The notes: a model not told the origin generated them from the sequence alone. A stretch of 39,993 nt of DNA from JAWXTP01 sp044433415 (GCA_044433415.1 JAWXTP010000014.1:1-39993); one strand, 5' to 3'. Shown: positions 1 to 9,993, numbered from the stretch's first letter. Translations and numbers: made by a program.

Positions 1-147
1 ATATTTGCTAAGAGTTCGTGTACTAAAATAGACATGAATTCTTGTTAAACAGAGGTGATAGGATATGTGAAAACCCTAGATATTCCACAAGTGCATAATT
101 TCTAAGGATAGCATATTTAAAGGAAACTTTTAAAACAGAATTTTAAT

Positions 148-1530
148 ATGAAGAAAGGTTATATATTATTTGTAATTTCAGTTATTGCAGCTGTTTCAAT
201 GCAATTTATGTTTTTATATAATTCATACCAGGCATTTGCCGATTCAGAATTGCGAGTCTTAGATGATATGATGTATCGTGCAATTGACTTAGAATTACAC
301 TCCCGACTAGTTGCGAATAAACAAGATGTAAAAAATGAAATTTCCATAACTACTTATAATGATCTTCCATAAAAAACTAAAGATAGCCTGAAATTAGCAG
401 CAAAGGAAAGACCTAAAGAAAGTAAGGCTCCTAATTATAATGTTGAAGAACTTATAAAGAAAAAAATTATACGTTCAAGTGCAGATATGTTTCAACAGCT
501 TTTGCAAGACGAGAAATTCAATAATAGCTCTTGTGTTAATGTAACTATGTTAGATTCTATTTTTCAAGGAATGTTAACCAGAGACTACAAGTATAAAATA
601 ACTAATGTAAACAAAGAAGGGACGATATTGGGTACTAGCGGTAATGATGATGGATATTTAAATTATGCATTAGGAGATAAGCCTATAGGTATTTCTGGGT
701 ATCAGACTATTAAGACAGAAATAAGCATACCTTATAGTTATTATATGAAGATTTCATTGGTAACATCAATTATATCATTATTAGTACTTCTAGCAATTTT
801 TATTGGTCTGCTTTATCTCTTAATTACATTACAAAAGAAAGATCATGACTTGAAATCTAGAGAGAATAGTATTAGTGGAGTATTGCACGATATAAAGACA
901 CCTATATCAAATGTTGTATACATATTAGATGCACTAGGTTTACATGAAAGTGATGAATCCACAAGAAATATTATTGCGCGAAATAAGTCTAGTATCATGT
1001 TTTTACAAAATAAGATAGAGAGCCTTTTGGTTATTTCGAGTAATAAGAAAAGAAAATTATTACCTAATTATAGATTACAAAACAGTGACGATATAGAAGA
1101 GGTAGTTAGCAATATAACTTTTGTATTGAACCAAAAATATAAGAGTAAAAAACCAAATATTAGTATTGTTAATAATATTAATAAAGACATAAGTTTAGAT
1201 CCTTTGTATTTTGAATCTATTCTTGTAAACTTAATAGAGAATAGTTTAAAATATTCTAATAATGAAGTTGCCGTAGGTGTCGATATTAATATTGAGGATA
1301 ATGATAAGTTGGTAATTAGTGTAAAAGATAATGGTTTTGGCATAGAACGTAAAGAATATAAAAACGTATTTGAACAATACTATAGGATAGATGAAAGGCA
1401 TGAGAAAGGATCAGGCATAGGATTAAATTATTCTCGTATGTTAGCTAAAATACATGGTGGTGATCTGATTTTAGTGTCTAGTGAGTTGGGTAAGGGAAGT
1501 TGGTTTCAAGCAACATTAAAAATAAGATAA
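148..1530 (+). pseudogene. Sensor histidine kinase interrupted by an in-frame TAA
   Basis: Read through as one frame this is a 460-codon membrane sensor kinase. Codon 75 (370-372) is TAA, and the same frame continues without another stop to 1530. The N-terminus has a membrane segment (about residues 5-25). The part after the stop is a Lys-rich extracytoplasmic region, a second membrane segment at about 203-228, an H-box with LHDIKTP (His about 247), an N-box NLIENSLKYS, a G1 motif DNGFGI and a G2 motif GSGIGL. The catalytic half is therefore intact. An ATG at 487 could restart translation but would lose the first membrane segment and part of the sensor. The response regulator follows 53 bases downstream. 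The stop could be a recent inactivating mutation, a sequencing error or recoding. One base change (TAA from CAA, GAA or AAA) would explain it. The kinase assignment is firm; its functional state is not known. Confidence 0.8.
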
Positions 1531-1583
1531 AAAGGGCATGAAATTGACAAGGTCTCTAGTTTATAATTGTTAAAAGATTTAAT

Positions 1584-2255
1584 ATGGAGGTAAAAGATAT
1601 AAATGTACTTGTGGTAGATGATGATCTATTGTTTTGTGATCTAATGACAAAGGAACTTAAATTTTTAGGTTATAATGTAAGAGCAGTTCTTTCTTTAGAT
1701 GGGATTAATGGTGTGATAAATGAATTTAATCCATCAATTATGCTTCTCGATGTTGAGTTAGGTGACAAAAATGGAATAGAAGAATCTATTATTGTTAGAA
1801 ATAAATACCGAGATTTACCTATAATATTTATATCAGCAAATCCTTTAGACGATTATATAGAGAAAGCTGTTAGTACAACAGGTACAGTATTCTTAAAAAA
1901 GCCTTGTACAATAAAGGAAATCTGTTCTTATGTTAATAAGTATGCTGTGAATAATATTAATATATCTATAGGTAATTGTGAATTACTGACCGATGAAAAA
2001 ATGCTTAGAAATAACATTACAGATATAACATACAACCTTAGTCAACGAGAATTCGATGTATTGTTGTTATTCGTTAAAAATAGAGGAAATATTGTTTCGA
2101 TAGACAATATAAAATTAGTGATAAATATTGAAAATATAGACGAGAACACTCAAATAATATATAATATTATACAAAAACTTCGCTCATATATAAAAGATAG
2201 CAAATCTGCTAAAATATTTAGTTACAAAAACAAAGGTTATATATTGCATGATTAA
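1584..2255 (+). CDS. OmpR-like response regulator
   Basis: This 223-residue protein is the likely partner of the kinase just upstream. The receiver domain (about 1-120) has the acidic pocket D12-D13-D14, the phosphoacceptor D56 in LLDVELGD, S84 and the K106-P107 pair. The C-terminal region (about 145-223) has the pattern of a winged-helix Trans_Reg_C domain: LSQREFDVLLLFVKNRG, then a YNIIQKLRSYI recognition-helix-like stretch, and a final FSYKNKGYIL hairpin. It should bind DNA after phosphorylation by its kinase. If the upstream kinase is really broken, this regulator would be uncoupled or served by another kinase. The ATG is preceded by an A/T-rich leader with GGAGG only inside the coding start, typical of the weak ribosome-binding sites in this group. 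The target genes are unknown. Confidence 0.9.
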   Translation: MEVKDINVLVVDDDLLFCDLMTKELKFLGYNVRAVLSLDGINGVINEFNPSIMLLDVELGDKNGIEESIIVRNKYRDLPIIFISANPLDDYIEKAVSTTGTVFLKKPCTIKEICSYVNKYAVNNINISIGNCELLTDEKMLRNNITDITYNLSQREFDVLLLFVKNRGNIVSIDNIKLVINIENIDENTQIIYNIIQKLRSYIKDSKSAKIFSYKNKGYILHD

Positions 2256-2338
2256 TAAAAAATGACGTGATAATTTTAGAAATCATGGTAAATAACGTGA
2301 TAATGGTTCTGTAGGGGCTTTTTTAAGGGGGGCTTTTT

Positions 2339-2380
2339 TTTTAGCTTTTAGCTTTTAGCTTTTAGCTTGTAGCTTGTAGG
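2339..2380 (+). repeat. Heptamer array TTTTAGC/TTGTAGC
   Basis: Six consecutive 7-base units lie here: four TTTTAGC followed by TTGTAGC and TTGTAGG. Two units of the same heptamer (TTGTAGC, TTTTAGG) recur at 10875-10888, and a related TTTTAGC stretch is at about 33926-33942. The array follows a T-rich run downstream of the response regulator gene. It is probably a slippage-prone intergenic repeat; no function is visible. Confidence 0.8.
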
Positions 2381-2416
2381 TGTTCTTGTTATTAATCATT
2401 TAGTCTGAATTGAACC

Positions 2417-2601
2417 CTGTTTGTCGTTATTAATTATTGATGCTGAGAAAAACTTTGTTACCTCTTTAGAAACTAGCTAGATAACGAGACGGTGGTTCGT
2501 AGGGGCAGCCTTTATGCCTGCCCACGTATAAGGCGCTTGTCGCCGTCGATGATTCGTTTGTATACCACCGAATTTATAATACTATCAATAACGACAAACA
2601 G
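2417..2601. repeat. Segment bounded by a perfect 15-base inverted repeat
   Basis: CTGTTTGTCGTTATT at 2417-2431 is the exact reverse complement of 2587-2601. Inside, CGGTGGT (2490-2496) pairs with ACCACCG (2564-2570), and two smaller hairpins lie between them. The nested symmetry suggests a small non-autonomous element or a structured REP-like unit. No target-site duplication is obvious. Confidence 0.65.
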
Positions 2602-2674
2602 CTTATATCTTTAGCAGTTGTTGCATGTTTTGCAACAACTGAATCTGCCTATAGCTCCCCAGAATGTCCCGAAA

Positions 2675-5089
2675 CTAACGCTTCCAGCGGAAGTAGGCTA
2701 TTATACACAGTAATGCAATAGCCGCTGTAATAGAGCCTAATAAGATAACATTAACACCTTCACTGCTACCATAAGAGTGCATTCCTGAAAGGTAGTAATT
2801 CACCCCAAAGAAAGTCATTAATATAACATAGATACTCACCACAGACATCATAGCGTAAGCATAAGGAGATCTAAACATTTTTATAAACCTAGCATGTACT
2901 ACAAAGGCATACACTACCATAGAAATTAAAGCCCAAGTTTCTTTTGGGTCCCAGCCCCAATAACGACCCCACGACTCATTAGCCCATACTGCCCCTATGA
3001 AAATACCAACACTTAAGAATAAAAGACCTATAATAATACTCATTTCATTGATGATATTAAGCTCCTCAATGCGGTTAGTATACTTCTTTTTAGAGTCAAA
3101 AACCATAATCTTTAAAGAAGTAATACCTAATATAGCACTCATAAAGAAGAAACCATAACTAGCAGTGATAATTGCTACGTGGAACATCAACCAATATGAT
3201 TTTAATACAGGTACAAGAGGTGTAATTTCTGGGTCTAAGAAGTTAAGCAAAGAAATCATTAGGATGATACCCCCCAATAAAGAAGATATCGCAAAGGTAA
3301 CCTTAGAACGACGCATAAAGATAAATCCTGCCACTAAGATACACCAACCTACATATACCATGGTCTCATAAGAGGAAGTCCAAGGAGCGCGACCTGAGAT
3401 ATGCCATCTTAACCCTATGCCCCAAGTTTGATATAGAAACACAAGAGACGTTGCTACAGCAAGAATCCTAAAAGCATATTCTTTCCAACGAGCCGCACCA
3501 GCTAGAATCTGAGAAAGTGCCACAAATAGAAGCAATACACCTAAGATTATATAGCTAAGTCCAGAAACTTTAAAGATGTTAACTTTGTTATATGTTATCT
3601 CAGCGTTTATTTTTTTGTGAGAAATAAGATGTTCCTCAGAGGCTTTAGCACGTTGGAAAATCTTGATATTCTTAACCATGCTTAAAACATCAGTCCAGTC
3701 ACTTGTATGTATAGCATCGCTGTAAGACTCTAAGAATATAGGCATAGCCTTAGAAGCCATAATAGAATCCATGCCGTTAAAAGCACTTAAATCATCGCCA
3801 CTAGAATACCATACATCATTTGGACTACCCTCTAGAGGGAACATGTTAAGAAGCTGCATCCTAATCATAGCGTTCATGATGTTTACTCTTTCATCAATCT
3901 TTACTATATCTTTATCTAACTTGTTTTGCTCGTTAGGTTTCTTAGCGTAAATTTCCTCTAGCTGCTTAGTTAGCTTATACTCACCTGTTTGAGTGTTGAA
4001 TACAGAGTTGAAAGAAGTGTATTTGCTATCTGTGTTAAATATTTTTTGTACCTCAGCATTGCTGCCAATATACACTAAAGGAACTTCTGCCCACATATAA
4101 GGATTGGCTATCATCCCTATAAAAGCCTGTTCAGCACGTATGCCCTCATACTCATTGCTACGATGAATTTTACGAAGCGTCTTTTGAGCATAACTATTGA
4201 AAGGCTCTACACGTCCATTTGGGTTTTGAACTAGTACAGAGGCCAAAGAATCTGCAACTTCTTCGCTAATAAGCGTCTTTTTTAAGTTTTCTACAGAAAC
4301 ATTATTCTGAGAAAAAGAATATAAAGGTGCAGAGGCTAATGCAAAAGCTAGAATTAAGACTTTCGGATTTGAAAGTTGATTTAGCCTAGTTGCAAGAGTC
4401 CTAAAGCGAGAGTTTTTATGGAATAACACTAAGATAAAGCCTAAGGTCATAAGTAGGTAACCTAAGTAGCTGATAATAGTACCTTCAAGGTCTTTATTAA
4501 CAGTTAGGAAAGTACCTTTTTCGTCTTTATCAAATGAGGTTTGGTAAAGACGGAAAGGTCCTACATAGGCTATGTTGTTCATGTAGATTTTTTGTTCTAT
4601 AATCTCATCTTTGTAAGTTATCTTTACGTCACTTTCATAAGATGAAGCACTAGAAGAGCCTGGATAACGTTTTAAGATAAAGTCTTTTAGCTCCACAGAG
4701 AAAGGTACTTCTTGGGTTGTGCCATTCATGTGTTCGCCAACATATATAACCGACGAACTTTCACCTTCACGTATGTGCATAATGCCTTCATATGAGAATA
4801 GGTGAGTGTACATCGCACCTATTAACATAAGGATAAAGCCGTAGTGAGATAACAGAACGCCCCATTTGCGTTGTTTTAGGAGCTTTGTTTTAATGCTAAT
4901 TCCTATGAAATTAACACACATCAGGAATTGTATACCAAAGAACCACCACGAGTGATAGAATATTTTAAATGCCTCGGCAGTGGAAGTGCTGTTTTCATAG
5001 AATGTAGCAACTCCCATAGATATTGCGTAGATTGTTAAAAGTATAAGTGTAAATCGGTAAGAAAATAATGTTGAGACAAGTTTATTCAT
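2675..5089 (-). CDS. ccsBA: Fused ResB/CcsA (CcsBA) cytochrome c biogenesis protein
   Basis: This 804-residue polytopic protein belongs to the System II cytochrome c maturation machinery, which moves heme across the inner membrane and attaches it to CXXCH apocytochromes. The N-terminal ResB/CcsB-like part has membrane helices near residues 10-65 and 205-225 around an extracytoplasmic domain. A long extracytoplasmic region follows at about 265-510. The C-terminal CcsA part (about 515-804) is multi-helical and carries the tryptophan-rich WWD signature GRYWGWDPKETWA near residues 705-720, with candidate heme-ligand histidines in GLRWHISG, MFHVAI and VVHARF. CcsB-CcsA fusions are known in Bacteroidota and Epsilonproteobacteria. 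It lies 49 bases downstream of the serine hydrolase on the same strand, so the two may be cotranscribed. No cytochrome c substrate gene is visible in the window. Confidence 0.93.
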   Translation of the reverse strand: MNKLVSTLFSYRFTLILLTIYAISMGVATFYENSTSTAEAFKIFYHSWWFFGIQFLMCVNFIGISIKTKLLKQRKWGVLLSHYGFILMLIGAMYTHLFSYEGIMHIREGESSSVIYVGEHMNGTTQEVPFSVELKDFILKRYPGSSSASSYESDVKITYKDEIIEQKIYMNNIAYVGPFRLYQTSFDKDEKGTFLTVNKDLEGTIISYLGYLLMTLGFILVLFHKNSRFRTLATRLNQLSNPKVLILAFALASAPLYSFSQNNVSVENLKKTLISEEVADSLASVLVQNPNGRVEPFNSYAQKTLRKIHRSNEYEGIRAEQAFIGMIANPYMWAEVPLVYIGSNAEVQKIFNTDSKYTSFNSVFNTQTGEYKLTKQLEEIYAKKPNEQNKLDKDIVKIDERVNIMNAMIRMQLLNMFPLEGSPNDVWYSSGDDLSAFNGMDSIMASKAMPIFLESYSDAIHTSDWTDVLSMVKNIKIFQRAKASEEHLISHKKINAEITYNKVNIFKVSGLSYIILGVLLLFVALSQILAGAARWKEYAFRILAVATSLVFLYQTWGIGLRWHISGRAPWTSSYETMVYVGWCILVAGFIFMRRSKVTFAISSLLGGIILMISLLNFLDPEITPLVPVLKSYWLMFHVAIITASYGFFFMSAILGITSLKIMVFDSKKKYTNRIEELNIINEMSIIIGLLFLSVGIFIGAVWANESWGRYWGWDPKETWALISMVVYAFVVHARFIKMFRSPYAYAMMSVVSIYVILMTFFGVNYYLSGMHSYGSSEGVNVILLGSITAAIALLCIIAYFRWKR

Positions 5090-5138
5090 AATTTTAATTG
5101 GTTATTGCTATTCTTTTAGGGGATCTAAAACTCCCCCT

Positions 5139-6455
5139 TTATCTTTCTGATACTAAATCATAGTTAGTTATAGTTTCCCAAAGTTTAGAACGGTATTCTT
5201 TACCTAACTTAGTATTTAGTCGTGAAGGATTAACGCGGTTTGTAAGGAAAACAACGAAAACTTCTTTTTTAGGGTCTACCCAGAAATAAGTTCCAGTAAA
5301 TCCTGTATGGCCATAACTTTCCCTAGAGTATTCTTTAGATGTTGGACCCTGTTTGTCAAAACCATAACCTCTATACACTCCATTGTTTACTTGATTAGAA
5401 GTGAATTTTGTTACAGTTTCAGGTTTTATTATAGTATGCTCATTTATAGTGCCTTTATTTAGGAAAAGCTGACATATCACAGCCATGCTTTCGGCATTTG
5501 AGAAAAGCCCAGCATTGCCATTAACACCACCTAGGGCTGCTGCAAATTCATCATGAACATAGCCTCTTACAGTGTCACGACGAAACATGTAGTCGTATTC
5601 TGTAGGGACTATTCTTTTTTTACTTTTCCAACTTAAAGGAGAAAATCCAATATTTAATACACCTATATCGCTATACATCTCTTCGCTGACCTCACTAAGG
5701 TTTTTACCTGAAGTTTTTTCTATGATTTTAGATAAAAAATAGAAGTTCAAATCACTATATCTATAACGTCCTCGCCTTCCAGCATTAAAAGCGTTTACTA
5801 CCATGCTGTCTATTTTAACTTTAAACGAATCTGCTAAAAATATATTGTCATGAACCTTGTAATAGCCGTCTTTAGGAGTTGTAGAGACGTAATCTTCTTT
5901 ATACTTTAGCTCGTCATTAGCATATAGTCTAGTCGCAATCTTGAAACTGTGGTGAGCGTCAGGTTTAGAAGTGTACATAGGTAGGTCGTTCGCAGGTTCT
6001 ACAAGCGCTTGTACTACAGGCACAGCAGCTAATAAACCACTAGTATGTTTTAGGAGTTCTGCAACAGTAACATTGCCAACGCCAAATTGGTTGTATTCAC
6101 GGAGAATATCTTTGATTTTTGTTGTAAGGGTTATTTTTCCGTCGTCAATAAGTTTCATTATGGCGAGAGTGGTACTCATAATTTTTGTGCAGGATGCTAC
6201 GTCATAAACATCTTCTGTTTCTACTTCTTTAGCCTTAGAGTAGTCGTGATAACCGTAGTTTTTAGAGTAGATAATCTCGTCTTTAGTGCCAATAACAAGT
6301 TGTGCACCAGGGAAGTATTGCTCCTCTATGGCATTATTGATATAAGAGTCAATAAAATCATGCTTGCTAACGATTGCCATTTTTAAAGGTGAGTTAGCGT
6401 AACTCTGAGCTGCAAAACTTAAGAAAAATAGTGAACTTATAATATAACGGACCAT
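5139..6455 (-). CDS. Exported beta-lactamase-family serine hydrolase
   Basis: This 438-residue protein has a signal peptide ending near residue 20 (QSYA). It shows the three motifs of the class C beta-lactamase / low-molecular-weight PBP superfamily: S88-C-T-K91 (SxxK), Y233-S-D235 in the YxN position, and H383-T-G385 in the KTG position. The YSD variant, rather than YxN, and HTG, rather than KTG, are typical of the esterase/peptidase branches, so beta-lactam resistance should not be assumed. In Bacteroidota a similar domain is often fused to a GH3 N-acetylglucosaminidase; here it stands alone. The periplasmic substrate is probably a peptidoglycan-derived or other D-amino-acid ester or amide, which is inference. 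It precedes ccsBA by 49 bases. Confidence 0.85.
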   Translation of the reverse strand: MVRYIISSLFFLSFAAQSYANSPLKMAIVSKHDFIDSYINNAIEEQYFPGAQLVIGTKDEIIYSKNYGYHDYSKAKEVETEDVYDVASCTKIMSTTLAIMKLIDDGKITLTTKIKDILREYNQFGVGNVTVAELLKHTSGLLAAVPVVQALVEPANDLPMYTSKPDAHHSFKIATRLYANDELKYKEDYVSTTPKDGYYKVHDNIFLADSFKVKIDSMVVNAFNAGRRGRYRYSDLNFYFLSKIIEKTSGKNLSEVSEEMYSDIGVLNIGFSPLSWKSKKRIVPTEYDYMFRRDTVRGYVHDEFAAALGGVNGNAGLFSNAESMAVICQLFLNKGTINEHTIIKPETVTKFTSNQVNNGVYRGYGFDKQGPTSKEYSRESYGHTGFTGTYFWVDPKKEVFVVFLTNRVNPSRLNTKLGKEYRSKLWETITNYDLVSER

Positions 6456-6510
6456 GATAAATATCTTTTGAAAAGTAAAATTTTTGTAAATATAATAATT
6501 TTTTTTATCA

Positions 6511-6549
6511 AAAAAAATGCCCTCTTAACAAATTTATTGTTAAGAGGGC
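6511..6549 (-). terminator. Rho-independent terminator of secA
   Basis: On the minus strand the arms at 6538-6549 and 6519-6530 pair perfectly over 12 bases (TGTTAAGAGGGC type, a 13th A-T pair possible). A run of seven T follows (6517-6511 read on the minus strand). It lies 30 bases beyond the secA stop. Confidence 0.9.
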
Positions 6550-6578
6550 AAATTTTAAAGAGTTTATATCGTTATTTA

Positions 6579-9500
6579 CTATTTTCCGTGACAGTTTTTA
6601 TATTTTAAGCCACTTCCACATGGGCATGGATCGTTTCTGCCAACTTTTTTCTCAGCCTTAATAGGAGATGTTACCTGTTTCTCAGCACTACCAGCATTTT
6701 GTGCAGCCGTATTACGAGATTCTTGTAACTTAGATACATCTTCTTGTTGTTTTACTGTTCTTACCTCTTTAGCTTTACGTTGGTCAACTTCTGAAGAAGC
6801 GCCTTCTCTTACAGGTATATATGAACGAAGTAAAGTTGCGATACACTCTTTATTGATTTTAGTAAGAATCTTTTTGAAGAGTTCGAAAGATTCAAATTTG
6901 TAAATCAATAGAGGGTCTTTTTGTTCGTAAGAAGCATTTTGAACTGATTGTTTCAAATCGTCCATATCTCTAAGGTGTTCTTTCCAGTTTTCGTCAATAG
7001 TTATTAACATAACGATTTTAGAAAGTATCTTATAGATGTCGCTACCTTCACTTTCAACAGCCTTCTTAAGAGGAATAGTAACATTGTAACCTTTAATGCC
7101 ATCAGTAACAGGGATAGCAATGTTTTCATACATTGTTCCGTGGTTTTCAAATACTGTTTTTAGTACAGGCATAGCAACGTCTGAGATAAACTTAGCTCTA
7201 TGTTGTAGGTGAGCAGTGATATCTGCTGCTAGTTTTTCTGATAGAGATGCTGTGTTTAATCCCTTGAATTCCTCGGCAGTAATTGTTGTTTCAAGTGCTA
7301 TTTCTTTAAGTAGTTCGATTTTGAAATCTTCAAAGTCGGAGTCTCTATATGTTTCAACAAAGTAGAAAGCATAGTCGTTTACCATGTTGTTAATGTCAAC
7401 CTCTATACGTTCTCCGCTTAGTGCGTGACGACGTAAAGTATAGATAACTTCACGTTGAGAGTTCATAACATCATCATACTCAATAAGGCGTTTACGTGTA
7501 CCAAAGTTGTTTTCTTCAACTTTCTTTTGAGCACGCTCTATCGCTTTATTCATCATGCCTGCTTGTAAAGCATCGCCTTCTTTGTGTCCCATTCTGTCCA
7601 TCATACTTGCGATACGCTCAGAACCAAATAGACGCATTAAGTTGTCCTCTAATGAAACGTAGAAGATAGATGAACCTGGGTCTCCCTGACGACCAGCACG
7701 ACCACGTAACTGACGGTCAACACGACGAGACTCATGACGTTCAGTACCTATGATAGCAAGACCACCAGCAGCTTTAACCTCAGCACTTAGTTTGATATCG
7801 GTACCACGACCTGCCATATTTGTTGCGATAGTAACCTGACCTGCATTACCAGCTTCTTGTACTACTTGTGCTTCTTGTTGGTGTTGTTTTGCATTCAGCA
7901 CATTGTGAGAAATGCCTCTTAGCTTTAATGTACGGCTAAGTAACTCAGAAATTTCTACAGATGTAGTACCTACAAGAACAGGACGACCTTCTTTTACTAA
8001 TTTTACTATTTCGTCAATTACAGCAGCATATTTTTCACGTTTTGTTTTGTAAACAATATCGTTTAAGTCATGACGAGCTATAGGACGGTTTGTAGGGATA
8101 ACAACAACATCAAGTTTATAGATACTCCAGAATTCACTAGCTTCAGTTTCGGCAGTACCTGTCATACCTGAAAGTTTGTGGTACATTCTAAAGTAGTTTT
8201 GTAAAGTTACTGTAGCAAATGTTTGTGTAGCAGCTTCAACTTTTACTTGTTCCTTAGCCTCAATTGCTTGGTGAAGTCCATCTGAGTAGCGACGGCCATC
8301 CATGATACGACCTGTTTGTTCATCGACAATCATAATCTTACCATCCATAACAACATACTCTACATCTTTTTCAAATAAAGAGTAGGCTTTAAGAAGTTGG
8401 TTTACTGTATGTACACGTTCGCTTTTTAGTGAGAACTCGTTAATAATTTCATCTTTCTTGATTTTCTTAGCATCAGCATCTATTTCTTCTTTATCTAGTA
8501 AAGCAAGGTCGCTAGCAATGTCAGGAAGTACGAAGAATTTAACATCACCTGTTTTTTGAGATAATATCTCGTGACCTTTATCTGTAAGATCTACAGAGTG
8601 AGCTTTCTCCTCAATTACGAAGTATAGTTCAGAAGTAATCTCAGGCATACGACGGTTGTTGTTCTCCATATAAACATTCTCAGTTTTTTGAAGAAGCACC
8701 TTCATACCTGGTTCACTTAAGAACTTAATCAAAGGCTTAAACTTAGGTAGACCTTTGTGAGCACGTAGTAAAAGAACACCACCCTCTTCTGTTTCACCAG
8801 CAGCAATTTTCTTTTTAGCTTCGTTTAGTATTTGTGTTACTAAAGATTTTTGAACACTATATAAACTATCAATGAATCCTCTATAATCATCGAAAAGTTG
8901 GTCTTCACCTCTAGGTACAGGACCAGAAATGATAAGTGGAGTACGAGCATCATCAATTAACACAGAGTCAACCTCATCGACAATAGCGAAGTGGTGTTTT
9001 CTTTGTACTAGATCGGCAGCGCTAGTGGCCATGTTATCACGTAAGTAGTCAAAACCAAACTCATTGTTAGTACCATAAGTAACGTCAGCCATATATGCGT
9101 GACGACGTTGGTCAGAGTTAGGTTTGTGTTTGTCTATACAGTCAACACGCATTCCATGGAATTCATAAATAGGTCCCATCCATTCAGAGTCACGACGTGC
9201 AAGGTAGTCATTCACAGTTACAACGTGTACACCTTTACCAGGAAGGGCATTTAAGAAAATAGGAAGAGTAGACACAAGAGTTTTACCTTCACCAGTTGCC
9301 ATCTCAGCGATTTTGCCAGAGTGAAGCACAACACCACCAAACAATTGAGAGTCGTAGTGAACCATATCCCAAGTTAGGGTGTTACCTCCTGCTATCCAAG
9401 AGTTAGAGTAAGTAGCTTTGTCTCCATCAATAACAACATAGTTTTGTCTAGTTGCTAATTCACGGTCATACTCAGTAGCTGTTACTTCAATAGTGCTGTT

Positions 9501-9878
9501 TTCTGAGAAACGACGTGCAGTATCTTTAACGATAGCAAATGTTAAAGGAAGTATCTGCCATAAAGTTTCTTCGATTTTTTTGTCTATATTTTTTACGATA
9601 GTATCGATTTTTCCAGAGATAGCTTCCTTCTCTTTAATCTCAATGTTACCTTCTAATTTGACTTTTAAATCGGTTATTTCTTGCTCCATAGGGGCAATGG
9701 CATCTTGAATTTGTTTTCTTAAGCCATCACTTTTAGCACGTAATTCGTCATTTGTAAGTGCCTGAAGAGTAGGGTATACCTCCTTTATCTTTTCAACATA
9801 AGGAGTTACTTCCTTAGCGTCTTTGTCGGCTTTAGTACCGAAAAACATCTTTAAAACACTTGTTACAATTCCACTCAT
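6579..9878 (-). CDS. secA: Preprotein translocase ATPase SecA
   Basis: SecA drives Sec-dependent export through SecYEG by ATP hydrolysis. The 1099-residue protein has the Walker A motif MATGEGKT near residue 195, the DEAD-type Walker B IVDEVDSVLIDD, the helicase motifs MAGRGTDIKL and RQLRGRAGRQGDPGS, a helical-scaffold region, and a C-terminal zinc motif CPCGSGLKYKNCH within the last 20 residues. It is longer than the roughly 900-residue E. coli protein because of insertions, as is usual in Bacteroidota (for example the charged stretch after the IISGPVPRGEDQLF segment). A TAnnTTTG-type promoter lies 86 bases upstream and a strong terminator follows, so it is probably monocistronic. The start MSGIVTSVLKMFFG fits the family. 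Confidence 0.98.
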   Translation of the reverse strand: MSGIVTSVLKMFFGTKADKDAKEVTPYVEKIKEVYPTLQALTNDELRAKSDGLRKQIQDAIAPMEQEITDLKVKLEGNIEIKEKEAISGKIDTIVKNIDKKIEETLWQILPLTFAIVKDTARRFSENSTIEVTATEYDRELATRQNYVVIDGDKATYSNSWIAGGNTLTWDMVHYDSQLFGGVVLHSGKIAEMATGEGKTLVSTLPIFLNALPGKGVHVVTVNDYLARRDSEWMGPIYEFHGMRVDCIDKHKPNSDQRRHAYMADVTYGTNNEFGFDYLRDNMATSAADLVQRKHHFAIVDEVDSVLIDDARTPLIISGPVPRGEDQLFDDYRGFIDSLYSVQKSLVTQILNEAKKKIAAGETEEGGVLLLRAHKGLPKFKPLIKFLSEPGMKVLLQKTENVYMENNNRRMPEITSELYFVIEEKAHSVDLTDKGHEILSQKTGDVKFFVLPDIASDLALLDKEEIDADAKKIKKDEIINEFSLKSERVHTVNQLLKAYSLFEKDVEYVVMDGKIMIVDEQTGRIMDGRRYSDGLHQAIEAKEQVKVEAATQTFATVTLQNYFRMYHKLSGMTGTAETEASEFWSIYKLDVVVIPTNRPIARHDLNDIVYKTKREKYAAVIDEIVKLVKEGRPVLVGTTSVEISELLSRTLKLRGISHNVLNAKQHQQEAQVVQEAGNAGQVTIATNMAGRGTDIKLSAEVKAAGGLAIIGTERHESRRVDRQLRGRAGRQGDPGSSIFYVSLEDNLMRLFGSERIASMMDRMGHKEGDALQAGMMNKAIERAQKKVEENNFGTRKRLIEYDDVMNSQREVIYTLRRHALSGERIEVDINNMVNDYAFYFVETYRDSDFEDFKIELLKEIALETTITAEEFKGLNTASLSEKLAADITAHLQHRAKFISDVAMPVLKTVFENHGTMYENIAIPVTDGIKGYNVTIPLKKAVESEGSDIYKILSKIVMLITIDENWKEHLRDMDDLKQSVQNASYEQKDPLLIYKFESFELFKKILTKINKECIATLLRSYIPVREGASSEVDQRKAKEVRTVKQQEDVSKLQESRNTAAQNAGSAEKQVTSPIKAEKKVGRNDPCPCGSGLKYKNCHGK

Positions 9879-9963
9879 ATATTTTTTATAAATTTTAAAT
9901 AATCTGTATAATTTAGGTTTATTATTTATATCAACTTTCGTTAAATATTAACATATAATCTGC

Positions 9964-9993
9964 CAAAGATACAAAATCTTATTTAAATAACAA
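9964..9993 (-). promoter_or_regulatory. Putative secA promoter
   Basis: Read on the minus strand, TATCTTTG (9971-9964) matches the Bacteroidota -7 element TAnnTTTG, with TTG at 9993-9991 as a partial -33 element 19 bases away. It implies a leader of roughly 80 bases before the secA start. Confidence 0.65.

Larger units (their letters stand above)
2256..2674. other. Repeat-rich intergenic spacer
   Basis: No credible gene lies between the response regulator and the converging ccsBA-type gene. The spacer holds the heptamer array, an imperfect direct repeat (2292-2318 and 2481-2506, sharing ATAACG, TGGTTC and TAGGGGC), and a nested inverted-repeat segment at 2417-2601. Small hairpins are GGGCAG/CTGCCC (2503-2508 and 2518-2523) and GGCG/CGCC (2532-2544). 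This looks like REP-like or decayed mobile DNA between convergent genes. Confidence 0.6.

Noticed and set aside
370..372. Recoding of the TAA in the histidine kinase (selenocysteine or pyrrolysine)
   Set aside because: Those codes use TGA and TAG; TAA offers no known recoding here, so a mutation or error is more likely.
5139..6455. Antibiotic-resistance beta-lactamase
   Set aside because: The motifs fit the broader serine hydrolase family (SCTK, YSD, HTG) and Bacteroidota GH3-linked esterase-like domains, not a known resistance enzyme.
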